Of a stretch of 64,000 nucleotides of DNA, positions 25,401 to 36,300 are shown piece after piece. Every line of letters starts with the position of its first letter. Positions within the stretch are counted from its first letter, which is position 1. The position numbers and the translations under genes are program-made. Under the pieces are notes generated by a model, which had not been told where the DNA came from, did not search any database, and worked only from the letters and a program-made list of their open reading frames with translations. Source of the DNA: Croceibacterium xixiisoli (GTDB lineage Bacteria > Pseudomonadota > Alphaproteobacteria > Sphingomonadales > Sphingomonadaceae). The stretch lies in assembly GCF_009827305.1 (NCBI RefSeq), contig NZ_WTYJ01000002.1:434001-498000 (forward strand). Direction: 5' to 3'.

Positions 25401-25553
25401 GATGGTTCCCCCGTTTCTTGTATCAGTATCAAGGTTGTCACATGAAGGTTCGACAGCCAAGCGTAACAATGGTCCTCTATCGAACAAATATTGCGGATTG
25501 GGGAAGCAGGGGGCGATGCGAATCAACAACCATCGGAAACAAGGGAAGAATCC

Positions 25554-26543
25554 ATGATCGGGCGCGTGGTTCTTGGTTCTTTGTTGCTCCTTTCCTGCGC
25601 TGGGGAAGCGCTGGCGCAGGGTGCGAATGTCAGCTCGGCCGTCGAACTGGCACGCCAGGCGGAGCGGCTGCAACCCGGCCAATGGGTCTGGGCACCCGCC
25701 ATTGCGCCGCAGGGGCCGGTGACCGTCTATGTCGATCTTTCTGCCCAGACTGCAACTGTCTATCGTAATGGCGTGCGGATCGGCGTGTCCACCGTTTCCA
25801 CGGGTAAGCCCGGTCATGAAACACCCACCGGCGTGTTCACCATCCTGCAGAAGGATGCCAAACACCGGTCCAGCACCTACAACAACGCGTCCATGCCCTA
25901 TCAGGAACGGCTGACCTGGGACGGGGTGGCGCTGCATGCTGGCGGTCTGCCCGGCTATCCCGAAAGCCATGGCTGTATCCATCTGCCGCTGGAATTCTCG
26001 CGCCTGCTGTTCGGTATAACTGATCTGGGAGGGACGGTGATCGTCGCTGGCCAGGCGGGCAGGCCAACCGCAGGCGCGGGTGCGGGTGTGCTCGATCCAC
26101 AGCAGAGCGGACCCGAGCATGTTCCGCTGGCTCCCGGCGAACCCTTCCGCTGGGAACCGCATAAGGCCCCGGAAGGACCGTTGACCATCATCATATCGCG
26201 CAGTGATCAGCGGCTTATCACGTTGCGCAACGGAGCGGAGATCGGGCGCGCCCGGATTGCCTTGCCGGACCGGGATTTCGAAACCCATGTGTTGACCTAT
26301 GCTTCCGGGGCGACGGACAGCGACCCGCACTGGATCTATGCGGGCGTCCCCGGGCATCTGGGGGAGCAGGGGAAGCCGGCCGACATCGGCATGCTGAACG
26401 CCGCCCGCATGCCCCCTGCCTTCCGCGAACATCTGCTGCGGGCCATCACTCCGGGCGCGACCGTGCTGATCACCCAATCGCCGATAAACCCGCAGACCAC
26501 GGGTGGCGTCTTGACCGTGCTGGCATCGCACACACCAGAATAA
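25554..26543 (+). CDS. L,D-transpeptidase (YkuD domain)
   Basis: 329-residue exported cell-wall enzyme. The start at 25554 follows AAGGGAAGA; signal VVLGSLLLLSCAGEALAQ. The catalytic domain spans residues about 55-185: VYVDLSAQTATVYRNGVRIG, STGKPGHETPTGVFTI and the active site HAGGLPGYPESHGCIHLP, with catalytic Cys and upstream His. It would form 3-3 peptide cross-links or attach proteins to peptidoglycan. The C-terminal half (residues 190-329) looks like a degenerate second copy of the same fold (LTIIISRSDQRLITLRNGAE) that lacks the HGC motif, perhaps a binding module. Confidence 0.9.
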   Translation: MIGRVVLGSLLLLSCAGEALAQGANVSSAVELARQAERLQPGQWVWAPAIAPQGPVTVYVDLSAQTATVYRNGVRIGVSTVSTGKPGHETPTGVFTILQKDAKHRSSTYNNASMPYQERLTWDGVALHAGGLPGYPESHGCIHLPLEFSRLLFGITDLGGTVIVAGQAGRPTAGAGAGVLDPQQSGPEHVPLAPGEPFRWEPHKAPEGPLTIIISRSDQRLITLRNGAEIGRARIALPDRDFETHVLTYASGATDSDPHWIYAGVPGHLGEQGKPADIGMLNAARMPPAFREHLLRAITPGATVLITQSPINPQTTGGVLTVLASHTPE

Positions 26544-26576
26544 TAACGCTGGTCGCGACACATGCCGTCGGGAGCC

Positions 26577-28106
26577 TCAGACGGCCGCCGTGCTCAGCCC
26601 CAGGTGCGGAATGCCGATGGAGCGGCGCCCCTGGAAATCGGTACGCACCACGATCAGCCCGCTCTTCTCCAGATGTTCGAGCAGGCGGCGGATGCGGCCG
26701 GATGACCGCGTGCCATAGGCGCGGGCGAGCACTTCATCCTCGGGGCAGGGCGCGCCCTCGCTCGCCGCATGGGCGATGACGAGGAAGGGGGCGAGCAGAT
26801 CGTCGGGCACGCTTTCGGCCAGACCCATCAGCGCGGCCCATTCGGGCGCGTCGGGATCGTTGATGCCGGCGATGGCGACGGCAAAACGGCGGCGGAATTT
26901 GGCGACATCGCCGACATGGGCGCCGATCTGGCGCATGCGGCACCGCAGGGTGAAATCCTGAAACAGCGTCGGCGCGCCCTGGAAGGTCGCATCTTCTTCC
27001 GCCGCCATATCGGCCAGGATTTCGGACAGGATTACCCGCACCTCATCCGGCGGCAGGCTGGGCGGGGCGGGCACGGCGGCGGCGCGGAACAGATCGTCCC
27101 CGCCGGATTCGCTGTTTTTCGGCTCTGCACTCTCGCTTCCCGGCACGGGCGCCAGGGTGAAATCGGCGATGCGGTTCATCAGCTCGCCCGTATCAACGCG
27201 TGGCTCCACACGGGCCCCGCCGCTGCCGAACAGGCCGGGCTGTTCCTCGTCGGACCATTCGGCATGGATCAGCGCATGCAGATCCTCGGTCGGGGCCGAT
27301 GGCATGGGCATCAGCCCGCCCACGACATTGCGCGCCGAGGTTTTCACTTCGCCGATGCGCACGGAAATCGCCCGCCGGGAAACGGCCGGGCCCAAGCCCA
27401 GGAATTCGCCACGTTCAAGGTCGCGGATCTGTTCGGCCTGCCGCCGGTCCATCCCCAGCAGATCGGCAGCACGCGCCATATCGATGTCGAGGAAGGTCCG
27501 GCCCATCAGGAAATTGCTCGCCTCTGCAGCGACATTCTTGGCCAGCTTGGCCAGCCGCTGCGTGGCGATGATCCCGGCCAGCCCGCGCTTGCGGCCCCGG
27601 CACATGACATTGGTCATGGCGGCCAGCGACAGCCGGCGCACCTCGTCCGACACATCGCCGGCGGCGGCCGGCGCAAACATCTGTGCTTCGTCCACCACCA
27701 CCAGTGCGGGGAACCATTGTTCGCGCGGCGCATCGAACAGCGCGGCCATGAACTGCGCGGCGCAGCGCATCTGCGCTTCCAGCTCCAGCCCGTCGAGCGC
27801 GAGAATGGCGGATGCGCGATGGCGGCGGATCCGCGCAGCCATCTGCACGATTTCGTTCTGATTATAGTCGGCGCCATCGATCACCACATGGCCGAAGGGT
27901 TCGGCCAGCGAGACGAAGTCCCCTTCGGGATCGATCACCACCTGCTGCACCAGCGGGGCGCTTTCTTCCAGCAGGCGGCGCAGCAGATGCGATTTGCCCG
28001 AACCCGAATTGCCCTGAACCAGCAGGCGCGTGGCCAGCAGTTCTTCAATGTCCATTTTGACGGACGCCCCATTGGGGCCGGTGCCGATGACGATCGATGC
28101 GCTCAC
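26577..28106 (-). CDS. HerA/VirB4-like ATP-binding protein (DUF87-type)
   Basis: 509 residues; starts with GTG at 28106. Walker A is GNSGSGKSHLLRR (residues about 32-44), Walker B is FPALVVVDEAQMF, and an IATQRLAKL sensor motif follows, as in the HerA/FtsK ATPase group and its DUF87 branch. A disordered acidic linker (residues 290-340) precedes a C-terminal winged-helix-like part (SSGRIRRLLEHLEKSGLIVV). The usual NurA nuclease partner is not next to it. A DNA-translocation or repair role is inferred from family. It is divergent from the hybrid kinase gene, with 150 bp between. Confidence 0.85.
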   Translation of the reverse strand: MSASIVIGTGPNGASVKMDIEELLATRLLVQGNSGSGKSHLLRRLLEESAPLVQQVVIDPEGDFVSLAEPFGHVVIDGADYNQNEIVQMAARIRRHRASAILALDGLELEAQMRCAAQFMAALFDAPREQWFPALVVVDEAQMFAPAAAGDVSDEVRRLSLAAMTNVMCRGRKRGLAGIIATQRLAKLAKNVAAEASNFLMGRTFLDIDMARAADLLGMDRRQAEQIRDLERGEFLGLGPAVSRRAISVRIGEVKTSARNVVGGLMPMPSAPTEDLHALIHAEWSDEEQPGLFGSGGARVEPRVDTGELMNRIADFTLAPVPGSESAEPKNSESGGDDLFRAAAVPAPPSLPPDEVRVILSEILADMAAEEDATFQGAPTLFQDFTLRCRMRQIGAHVGDVAKFRRRFAVAIAGINDPDAPEWAALMGLAESVPDDLLAPFLVIAHAASEGAPCPEDEVLARAYGTRSSGRIRRLLEHLEKSGLIVVRTDFQGRRSIGIPHLGLSTAAV

Positions 28107-28256
28107 GCCGCCCCCATAGGGCAGAGCGGGCGGGCGGCAAAGGTGCCAGCGGGCAACAGTGCCAGCTTATCCGCAGCCGGGCGTCTGAAACCCGGCCACA
28201 GCCGCAACCAATCCCCGGCGCGTTCGTTGGTGGTCTGGATGGGACAGGAGCATGGC

Positions 28257-30689
28257 ATGGCCGCAGCGGTATCCGACCTGCGCGATATATTCCCCGGCGA
28301 CAGTGAAATGGCGCGGGAAATGCGCGGGCGTGACTGGGCCGCCACCCCCTTGGGCGATCCGCGCAACTGGCGTGAGGGTCTGAAGATCCCGCTGCGGATG
28401 CTTCTGACATCGCGTTTCGAAATGTGGCTGGGCTGGGGGCCCGAGCTCAATTTCTTTTACAATGACGCCTATATTCCGACGCTGGGCATCAAGCACCCGG
28501 TAATGCTGGGCCGACCATTGCAGGAAGTGTGGTCGGAGGTTTACGCAGATGTCGCCGATCAGGTGGCACGGGTCCGCAACGGCGAAGCGACCTGGAACAA
28601 GGCCCTCTTGTTGTTGCTGGAACGCAGCGGGTTTCCGGAAGAAACCTATCACAGCTTCTCCTACAGTCCGTTGCAGGACGCCGATGGTTCTGTGGGCGGG
28701 CTGCTTTGCATCGTCACCGAAGAAACCGAACGCGTCATCAGCGAACGCCACCTCGACACGCTGCGCCGGCTCGGCCTGGCGCTGGCGGGGAAAACGGATG
28801 AGGCGGCGGTTATCCAGGCAGTGCAATCCGTGCTGGGGCTGGATCGCCGTGATTTTCCCTTCGCGCTGATGCAACTGGCGGACGGAAAGGGGGCGATCAG
28901 CTTCCACCCTGACAGTGATGGCCTGCGGTCACTGGAATGGGATCATCCGGCCGATGGTCGGGTCTTCCCGCTGAATGCGAAAACGGATTGGCCTGCGGGC
29001 CCGTGGGCGATTGCGCCGCGAGATGCGATGATCGTTCCCATCCCCGGCGCTCCTGACCAGCCAGCGATGGGATCGCTGATCCTGGGCCTCAATCCCTATC
29101 GTATGGGAGATGGCAAGATCGGCGATTTCGCCACGCTGCTGGCAACGCAGATCGGCGGGGCCCTGGCCAACACCGCCACGCTTGACCGGGAAAGGCAACG
29201 CGCCGATCGGGTCTGGTCGCATGCGCGCGATCTGATGGTGGTCGTGGGGACGGATGGCATATTCCAGTCCGTCAGCCCGGCATGGACCCGGATCCTGGGG
29301 CATGATGTCGCCGATGTGATCGGGCGGCATTTCGATGATTTCGTGCTGCCGGATGACAGTTCATCCACCGCACAGGCCCTGGATGAGGCGATCCATGAGG
29401 GCGATCTGACCGGTTACGAAAACCGTTTCCGCACGGCGGACGGTGGATGTCGCTGGATTTCCTGGCACACATCCATGGAGGATGGCCTGGCCTATGGTTA
29501 TGGCCGTGACATCACCGAACAGAAGCGCGGCCTGGAACAACTGGCGCTGGCTGAAGACGCGCTGAGACAATCGCAGAAGATGGAGGCGATCGGTCAGCTG
29601 ACCGGCGGTGTGGCGCATGATTTCAACAATATACTCATGGCTGTTCACAGCGGGCTGGAACTGATCCGCAAGCGGATCGAGTCCGATCCACAAGTTGAAC
29701 GGCTGATCGCGAACGGATTGAAAGCGACCGAACGGGGTGCCGCCCTGACCCAGCGGATGCTTGCCTTTGCGCGGCAGCAGGAACTGCAGACCGAAGATGT
29801 CGATTTGCGTCAGCTGGTGCTGGGGCTGATGGATCTGCTGCAAAGCTCGCTCGGCCCGGCATTCGATATCCGCACCCGCTTTCCGCCCGGCCTGCCCTGC
29901 GTGCATGCCGATACCAATCAGCTGGAAATGGCGCTGCTGAACCTGGTTGTGAATGCCCGCGATGCCATGCCCGAAGGTGGCACGATTGACATTTGTGCCG
30001 ATCTGCGTGAACTGGCTGCCGGCGATGTTCCTGATCTGGGGGCGGGCCCTTTCGTGCAATTGACCGTGGCCGATCGGGGGCGGGGCATGGACCATGCGAC
30101 GCTGGCCCGCGCGGCCGACCCATTCTTCACCACCAAGGGGGTGGGCAAGGGGACCGGGCTGGGCCTGTCGATGGTGCATGGGTTTGCCCGGCAATTGGGC
30201 GGCGCGCTGCAGCTGGAAAGCACTCTGGGGCGTGGCACGCTTGCGCATATCTGGCTGGCGCCGGACAAGGCGCAGAGCCCGGCGCTGGTGCCGGCTGATA
30301 GCGAAGCGGAATTGCCGGTGGGCAGCAGGCAGGTGGTGCTGGCGGTGGATGACGATGTCATCATTCTGATGAATACCGCCGCGCTGCTCGAAGATCTGGG
30401 GCATGAGGTGCTGGAGGCATCTTCGGGGGCAGAGGCGCTGCAGATCATGCAGGCGCGCCCCGATGTCAGCCTGCTGGTGACCGATCAGGCCATGCCGGGG
30501 ATGACCGGCAGCCAGCTGATCCAGCATTTGCGCGCCGACCGGCCCGATCTCCCGGTGATCCTGGCCACCGGCTATGGAGAAACGCCGGTGGGCGATGGCC
30601 CGCTGGTCCACCGGCTGGGCAAACCGTTCAACCAGGCGGAATTGCAGCGGGCGATAGAGGCCAGCACGCGGGCGGCGGTCGCCGGTTGA
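28257..30689 (+). CDS. Hybrid sensor histidine kinase / response regulator
   Basis: 810 residues; start at 28257 has AGGAG six bases upstream. No transmembrane segment, so a cytoplasmic sensor. Order: PAS-like domain (GPELNFFYNDAYIPTLGIKH, residues about 20-160), GAF-like domain (about 175-315), second PAS (GTDGIFQSVSPAWTRILGHD, about 325-440), HisKA with GGVAHDFNN (His454), HATPase (NQLEMALLNLVVNARDAMP, FFTTKGVGKGTGLGLSMVHG), and a C-terminal receiver with VTDQAMPGMTG (Asp743). This is the soluble PAS-GAF hybrid kinase type common in alphaproteobacteria. With no separate regulator next to it, its output is probably a phosphorelay. Signal unknown. Confidence 0.92.
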   Translation: MAAAVSDLRDIFPGDSEMAREMRGRDWAATPLGDPRNWREGLKIPLRMLLTSRFEMWLGWGPELNFFYNDAYIPTLGIKHPVMLGRPLQEVWSEVYADVADQVARVRNGEATWNKALLLLLERSGFPEETYHSFSYSPLQDADGSVGGLLCIVTEETERVISERHLDTLRRLGLALAGKTDEAAVIQAVQSVLGLDRRDFPFALMQLADGKGAISFHPDSDGLRSLEWDHPADGRVFPLNAKTDWPAGPWAIAPRDAMIVPIPGAPDQPAMGSLILGLNPYRMGDGKIGDFATLLATQIGGALANTATLDRERQRADRVWSHARDLMVVVGTDGIFQSVSPAWTRILGHDVADVIGRHFDDFVLPDDSSSTAQALDEAIHEGDLTGYENRFRTADGGCRWISWHTSMEDGLAYGYGRDITEQKRGLEQLALAEDALRQSQKMEAIGQLTGGVAHDFNNILMAVHSGLELIRKRIESDPQVERLIANGLKATERGAALTQRMLAFARQQELQTEDVDLRQLVLGLMDLLQSSLGPAFDIRTRFPPGLPCVHADTNQLEMALLNLVVNARDAMPEGGTIDICADLRELAAGDVPDLGAGPFVQLTVADRGRGMDHATLARAADPFFTTKGVGKGTGLGLSMVHGFARQLGGALQLESTLGRGTLAHIWLAPDKAQSPALVPADSEAELPVGSRQVVLAVDDDVIILMNTAALLEDLGHEVLEASSGAEALQIMQARPDVSLLVTDQAMPGMTGSQLIQHLRADRPDLPVILATGYGETPVGDGPLVHRLGKPFNQAELQRAIEASTRAAVAG

Positions 30690-30775
30690 TCGCTGCCACC
30701 CATCAACGGGAACGGCTTTACCGCCGGGATGTTGAGCAGGCACCGACCCCCGCAAATCCCGCAGGAGAAAACCGC

Positions 30776-31594
30776 ATGCCATCCATCACATCGCGCGACG
30801 GCACCCATCTGCACGTCAAGGACAATGGTGAGGGGCGCCCCGTCGTGCTGATCCACGGCTGGCCGCTGACCGGCGACATGTTCGAATATCAGTCACTGGC
30901 GCTGCTGGAAGCGGGATACCGCGTGATCACCTATGACCGGCGCGGTTTCGGCCAGTCAGAGCATGTCGCCGGCGATTATGATTATGATACCTTCGCCGAT
31001 GATCTGGCTGCAGTGCTGACCGAACTGGATGTGCAGCAGGCCAGCCTGATCGGCTTTTCCATGGGTGGCGGCGAAATCGCCCGCTATCTTTCCCGCCACG
31101 GCGCCGCCCGGGTCGCCAATGTGGTGCTGATCGGTTCTGTCGTGCCCTATGTGCTGAAAACCCACGACAATCCCCATGGCGTCGACGACAGCGTGCTGGA
31201 AGACATGAAGGCGCAAATCCGGCAGGATCGCTTCGCCTTCCTCCAGACTTTCGCCAAGCAGTTCTATGGCGTAGGCTGGGTCAGCAAGCCGGTGAGCCAG
31301 GGTGTGCTGGACTGGACCTTCCTGCTCGCCTGCATGGCCAGCCCGCGCGCGACGATCGCCTGCGTCGATGCCTTCGGCCGGACAGATTTCCGCCCCGATC
31401 TGGCTTCCTTCACCGTGCCCACGCTGATCATCCACGGCACGGATGACAAGACCGTGCCCATCGACGCGACTGCGCGTGCCGCCGCCGCCGGCATCCCCGG
31501 CGCGCAGCTGATCGAATATGAAGGCGAAGCACACGGCCTGTTCGCTACCGCGCCGGAGCGGCTGAATGCGGATTTGCTGCGCTTCATCGGGTGA
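30776..31594 (+). CDS. Alpha/beta hydrolase, non-haem haloperoxidase-like
   Basis: 272 residues; AGGAG eight bases before ATG 30776. Alpha/beta hydrolase fold with oxyanion region LIHGWPLTGDMFEYQ, nucleophile elbow GFSMGGGE (Ser), acid GTDDKTVP (Asp) and EGEAHGLF (His). Sequence and length agree with bacterial cofactor-free chloroperoxidases and related esterases. No signal peptide, so cytoplasmic. The true substrate is probably an ester or peracid. It ends 95 bp before the haem operon but lies upstream of that operon's Fur-type box, so it is unlikely to be part of it. Confidence 0.9.
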   Translation: MPSITSRDGTHLHVKDNGEGRPVVLIHGWPLTGDMFEYQSLALLEAGYRVITYDRRGFGQSEHVAGDYDYDTFADDLAAVLTELDVQQASLIGFSMGGGEIARYLSRHGAARVANVVLIGSVVPYVLKTHDNPHGVDDSVLEDMKAQIRQDRFAFLQTFAKQFYGVGWVSKPVSQGVLDWTFLLACMASPRATIACVDAFGRTDFRPDLASFTVPTLIIHGTDDKTVPIDATARAAAAGIPGAQLIEYEGEAHGLFATAPERLNADLLRFIG

Positions 31595-31661
31595 TGAGAG
31601 GAGGGCGGCTCTGTTGAAGGGCCGCCCGACCGTCAAAGCAGACGCATGAGAAATTTCTTAT

Positions 31662-31676
31662 TGCGACCAATTCGCA
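31662..31676 (+). promoter_or_regulatory. Fur-type box before the haem-uptake operon
   Basis: TGCGACCAATTCGCA, perfect arms TGCGA/TCGCA, matches 12 of 14 informative bases of the alphaproteobacterial Fur pattern TGCGAATnATTCGCA. It lies 13 bp before the sigma factor start and so overlaps the likely promoter. Iron-replete Fur would repress the operon. Confidence 0.65.
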
Positions 31677-31688
31677 TGATCACTAACC

Positions 31689-32258
31689 ATGGGGCATGCA
31701 CTCCGTCCGTCATCCTGCGATCGCTGCTTGAGCGATTCCGGCATCACGCCCTTCGTTCGCGATCATCAGCATGCGCTGGTGGCGAGTGTGGAGCGGCGGG
31801 TGCGGTCGCGCAGTGATGCGGAAGATATCGTTCAGGAAGCGTGGATCCGCGCGCTGGCTCAGCTGGCGGAGGCGGAACCGCAGGGCAAGGCGCCGATCCG
31901 CAGCCTGAAGGCCTATCTCCACCGGATTGCCGCCAATCTTTCGATCGATCATCTGCGCCGGCGCAAGGTGCGTGCCCATCTGGAAGCGGGCTCCATCGAC
32001 GCCGCCGCGCTGGAGGTGGCGGGTGATGCGCCGCTGGCCGATGCGCAGCTGCTTGCGGCGGAACAGCAGAAGATCTTCGTCGCTGCATTGCGTCAGCTGC
32101 CCGCGCGGGCGCGGCGGGTGCTGGTGTTGAGCCGGGTGGAAGGCTGGACCTATCCGCGCATCGCGGCCGAACTGAACATATCGGTACGCACAGTGTCCAA
32201 CGATCTCGAACGCGCGATCGGGCAGTGCCTGATCCTGTTGGCCGGATATGAATCATGA
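31689..32258 (+). CDS. ECF sigma factor, FecI-type
   Basis: 189 residues. Sigma region 2 (VASVERRVRSRSDAEDIVQE, LKAYLHRIAANLSIDHLRRR) and region 4 (LRQLPARARRVLVLSRVEGW, YPRIAAELNISVRTVSNDLE) are intact. This pattern is typical of FecI-like factors that respond to iron-carrier uptake. The ATG at 31689 is weakly supported; an in-frame TTG at 31728 is possible. The stop overlaps the FecR start (ATGA), and the STN-containing receptor follows, so the three form a transmembrane signalling cascade that should activate the receptor gene when ligand is present. Confidence 0.92.
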   Translation: MGHALRPSSCDRCLSDSGITPFVRDHQHALVASVERRVRSRSDAEDIVQEAWIRALAQLAEAEPQGKAPIRSLKAYLHRIAANLSIDHLRRRKVRAHLEAGSIDAAALEVAGDAPLADAQLLAAEQQKIFVAALRQLPARARRVLVLSRVEGWTYPRIAAELNISVRTVSNDLERAIGQCLILLAGYES

Positions 32259-33244
32259 ATGCGGTTGCAGCTTTGGCCCCCTCCATGCGTCTTGGTCGGA
32301 AGACGCCTGCGCAAGGGGATGGGATGACCGCGCCGCAACAGCTTTCCGATATCGATCAGGCGGCGCTGTCCTGGTTCGTCGCCAATCGCGGCGATGATGC
32401 CGATGCCCCCGGTTTTGCCCGCTGGCAGGCCGCCGATCCGCGCCATGGCGATGCTTATGCAAGGATCGAAAACCTCTGGGGTTCAGCCAGCTTCGCCGGC
32501 GCTGCCAAGCGCGCCCGGCCGCGCCATCGCGGGGTTGCTGCGGCCACCACCTTGGGGCTGGCCCTGTGTCTGACGCTGGGGATGGGGGCCGGCTTGCGGC
32601 TGACCGGCACCACGCTGGCTTGGCCGGCCGATCACGCCACATGGGTGGGGCAGATCGCCGCCACCACGCTCGCTGATGGCAGCACGGTCACGCTGGACAG
32701 CGGATCGGCCATCGATGTGGTGATGACGGACAAGGGCCGCGAAATCCGCGTGCTGCGCGGGCGGGTGTTCGTGGCCGTGGCGCCCGATGACCGGCCGCTC
32801 AGGGTGCTAAGCGGCGACGCGGAGATCCGCGATATCGGCACCAGCTTTTCGGTGATGCGCGATGATGCCGGCGAACATGTCGCCGTGGCCGATGGGGTGG
32901 TGGACATCGGCACGCCCGCTGCCGGCGCACGGATCGTGCGCGCGGGGCAGGCGGGGGCGCTGGTGGCTGGGCAACTCACGCCGGTGCGGGCGATCAACAC
33001 GCTGGAAAGCTTCGCCTGGACGCAGCAGCGGCATTATTTCTCCAACCAGCCGGTGGCGGCGGTGGCCGATGAATTGCGCCGGTATCACCGGGGCTGGATC
33101 GTGATCGCCAATGATCGGGCCGCGGGCGTGCGAATCAGCGGGGGCCTCAATCTCTCCGACCCGGTGGCCGCGATGGAGGAATTGGCGCGCCTTTCCGGCA
33201 CCCGGCTGACGCGGGTGAGCGACCGGGTGCTGATCCTGCGCTGA
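32255..33244 (+). CDS. FecR-type anti-sigma factor
   Basis: 329-residue inner-membrane regulator, translationally coupled to the sigma gene. The N-terminal cytoplasmic DUF4880 domain (LSDIDQAALSWFVANRGDDA, ARWQAADPRHGDAYARIENL) binds sigma. One transmembrane helix (VAAATTLGLALCLTLGMGAG, about residue 90) leads to the periplasmic FecR domain (TLADGSTVTLDSGSAIDVVM, LRGRVFVAVAPDDRPLRVLS, about 130-230). The end (AVADELRRYHRGWIVIANDR) is STN-like and should contact the receptor's signalling domain. It reports ligand binding from the outer membrane to the sigma factor. Confidence 0.93.
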   Translation: MNAVAALAPSMRLGRKTPAQGDGMTAPQQLSDIDQAALSWFVANRGDDADAPGFARWQAADPRHGDAYARIENLWGSASFAGAAKRARPRHRGVAAATTLGLALCLTLGMGAGLRLTGTTLAWPADHATWVGQIAATTLADGSTVTLDSGSAIDVVMTDKGREIRVLRGRVFVAVAPDDRPLRVLSGDAEIRDIGTSFSVMRDDAGEHVAVADGVVDIGTPAAGARIVRAGQAGALVAGQLTPVRAINTLESFAWTQQRHYFSNQPVAAVADELRRYHRGWIVIANDRAAGVRISGGLNLSDPVAAMEELARLSGTRLTRVSDRVLILR

Positions 33245-33367
33245 CCGGTTTGCATAAAAATCCCGGTCGTTCTTGCAGGATCGCCAGTGGCTTTGCGTCT
33301 CCTGTTACGAGACTGACTTGCAATAGCGTTGACGACGGGTCGATGCGGTCGGTCAAAGGGGAAATTC

Positions 33368-36300
33368 ATGATCGCGTCGCGCGTACACCTGGCCGCTGCG
33401 TTGCTGGCCGGGACTGCTGGCATCGTCTTGCCTGCCGTTGAGGCCCAGGCGCAGGGTCAGGGCCGCACTGCGGGGCAGACGATCACCATCGCCGCGCAGC
33501 CGCTGGATGCAGCGATCCGGCAATTGATGGCGCAGACCGGCGTGGTGGTCAGCTATCCGGCCGATATGTCGGCGGGCAAGCGTTCGGCGGCGGTATCGGG
33601 CGTGGCATCCCCCGTGGCCGCGCTCTCGCGCCTGCTGGAAGGCACGGGGCTGAGCTATCGCCAGACCGGCGGCAACAGCTTCACGCTGGAACCGGCGCCG
33701 GCTGCGGCGGGAAACGCCGTCCAGCTCGGCACGCTGCGGGTGGAAGGTTCGGGCGATAGCGCCGGCGCGGCCGGCACTGCGGGCGATGGCGACAATGATC
33801 GCGCCGCCGCTGCCATCGCGCCCTATCGCACGCCGGGCAGCGTCGCCCATGTCAGCCGCGAACAGATCGATCGCGTGCCGCCCACCTCCACCGGCGATAT
33901 CTTCCTCAGCACGCCGGGCGTCATATCCGCCGGCAACCGCAATGGCCAGTCGCTCGATCTCAACATTCGCGGCATGCAGGGCATGGGCCGGGTGGCCACG
34001 CTGATCGATGGCGCATCGCAGCAGACCAGCATGTATCGCGGTTATGGCGGCACCAGCAGCCGCAGCTTCATCGATCCCGATCTGATCGGCGGGATCGATA
34101 TCAGCAAGGGGCCGTCGGCCGGGGCCTATGGCGCGGGTTCCATGGGCGGCGTGGTCAATATGCGCACGCTGGTGGCCAGTGATCTGGTGGGGGAAGGCAA
34201 CAGCTTCGGCGTGCGGGTGAAGGCCGGCATTGCCGACAACAGCCAGGAACCACCGGCCGCGCTGACCCGCACCCAGCGGTTCGAACGCGGCGGGCTCACC
34301 ACCGACGCACGCAATCTTTCCATCGCCGCCGCCTACCGGGGCGATGTGTTCGAACTGGTCGGGTCCTTCGTGGAACGGCGCAATGGCAATTACACCGCCG
34401 GGACGGTGGGCAATGACCGGACCTCGCTGGTCAGCCGCACCGGCGTTGCCACCGAACATCCGATCTCGCTCTATGGCAAGGGTGGGGAGATCTTCAACAC
34501 CTCGCGCGATACGCAATCCGTGCTGGTGAAGGGCACCGCCCGTTTCGGCAACGGCCATGCGCTGGAACTCGGCTATGTCCGTTATGACAGTGTCCATGGG
34601 GAAGAATATCCTGATGGAAACAACCCCTTCAGCCAGTGGTCGTGGATCGAACAGGCAGCGCTCAGCGATGTCGTGTCGAACATCTACACCGCCAAATATC
34701 GCTGGAATCCGGCCGGCAATGATCTGATCGATCTGCGGGCCGAAGCCTATATCAGCGATGTGGAAGATTTCTGGGGCGCTTACAATCTGCGCACCGAATC
34801 CGTCACCAAGGGTTTCGATCTGTGGAACACCTCGCTCGTCGGCACCGGCATCGGTGAACTGGCGCTGCGTTACGGCGGGCAATATTCGGTTGAAGATGGC
34901 TCCACCCGGCAGGATCCGGCACCGATCTGGGGCGACAACATGACCTTCGACGGCGTGCGCAAGCTCGGGCGCGTCTATGCCAATGCCGATCTCGATCTCA
35001 ACGATTGGGCGCGCCTGTCCGGCGGGCTCAGCTATGAATTCTTCAGCACGCGTGGCGACAACTGGCGCAACACCGAAGAACTCGGGCTCGATGGCAGCCG
35101 GCTCAACCCGCGCGCATCCTTCACCCTGACACCCACCGATGGTATCCAGATCTTCGCCAGCTATTCGGAAGGCTGGCGCCCGGCGACCTTGCGCGAAACC
35201 CTGCTCGATATGGATACGCTGATCCGGCCCAATCCCTCGCTGCGGCCGGAAAAATCACGCAATATCGAATATGGCATCAATGTGCTGCAGGATGGCGTGC
35301 TGGGGAATGATCGGCTGCAGACCAAGCTGGTCTATTTCGACAATCGCTACACCGATTTCATCATGCGCGAATATGGCACCAGCTTCGGGCTGGAAACCAA
35401 TTACCGGACCTATACCAATATCCCCCAGGTCCATTTCCGCGGGGTGGAGGCATCGCTGGATTACAACATCGGCGGCTGGTTCCTGGAAGGCCAGGTCAAT
35501 TACTACACCGATGTGCAGTTCTGTGCGCCCACGGGCGAAAACAGCTTCCTGCCCTGCGGGCGTTTCACCAGCGGGGAAGATTACCGGTCCGAAGCCGTGC
35601 CGCCGAAATATTCGGGCGCGGTCACGCTGGGCGGGCGCTTCTTCGATGATCGGCTGACGTTGGGCGCGCGCACGGTGTTTGCCGGCAAGCGTGCAGTCGG
35701 GCGGCAGGCCGTCTATGGCGGCAGCAGCGTGGCATCGGAATGGAACCCCTATGCGGTGTTCGATCTGTTCGGCAGCCTCGACATCACCGACTATGTGACC
35801 GTTAGCGCCAGCGCGGAAAACATCGCCAACCGCTTCTATCTCGATGCGCTCAGCCGTGCGCGCACGCCTTCGCCGGGGCGGCTCGTCCGGCTCAGCGTCA
35901 CCGGTCGCTTCGGCGGGCCGGATCGCCAGCGGGAACGCGCCGAACTGCCGCATCAATCGCGTCTGGGCGTCTTCGGCAAGGATTGGTCGGGCTTCTATCT
36001 CGGCGTGGCTTCGGGTTATGCCGATGCCAGCAGCGATATCAGCGTGGTCACCATGGCGGGTGCCGCGACCCAGGAAAGCAAGAGCTTCGACGACAGCGGC
36101 CTCTCCCACGTCCTGCTCGCTGGCTACAATTGGCAGAGCGCAAGTGGCCTGGTGTTGGGTGTGGAGGGCGATTTTGGCCTCAACACGTCGAAAGGCAGCA
36201 CCAATCTGATCTCCTCCGAAACCACGAGCCTGGCCAATTACAAGAGCGTGGAGGCGGTCTATCGCAGTCAGAATGACTGGCATGGCAGCTTGCGTGGCCG

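Noticed and set aside
26769-28256. Plus-strand extension that would make the hybrid kinase 1306 residues long
   Set aside because: The extra 496 residues are the antisense of the HerA-like gene and not protein-like. The kinase starts at 28257 with a good ribosome site.
33243-33268. Hairpin GACCGG/CCGGTC between the FecR and receptor genes as a terminator
   Set aside because: Only a 6-bp stem with a 14-nt loop and no T-run; too weak to annotate, although some attenuation cannot be excluded.
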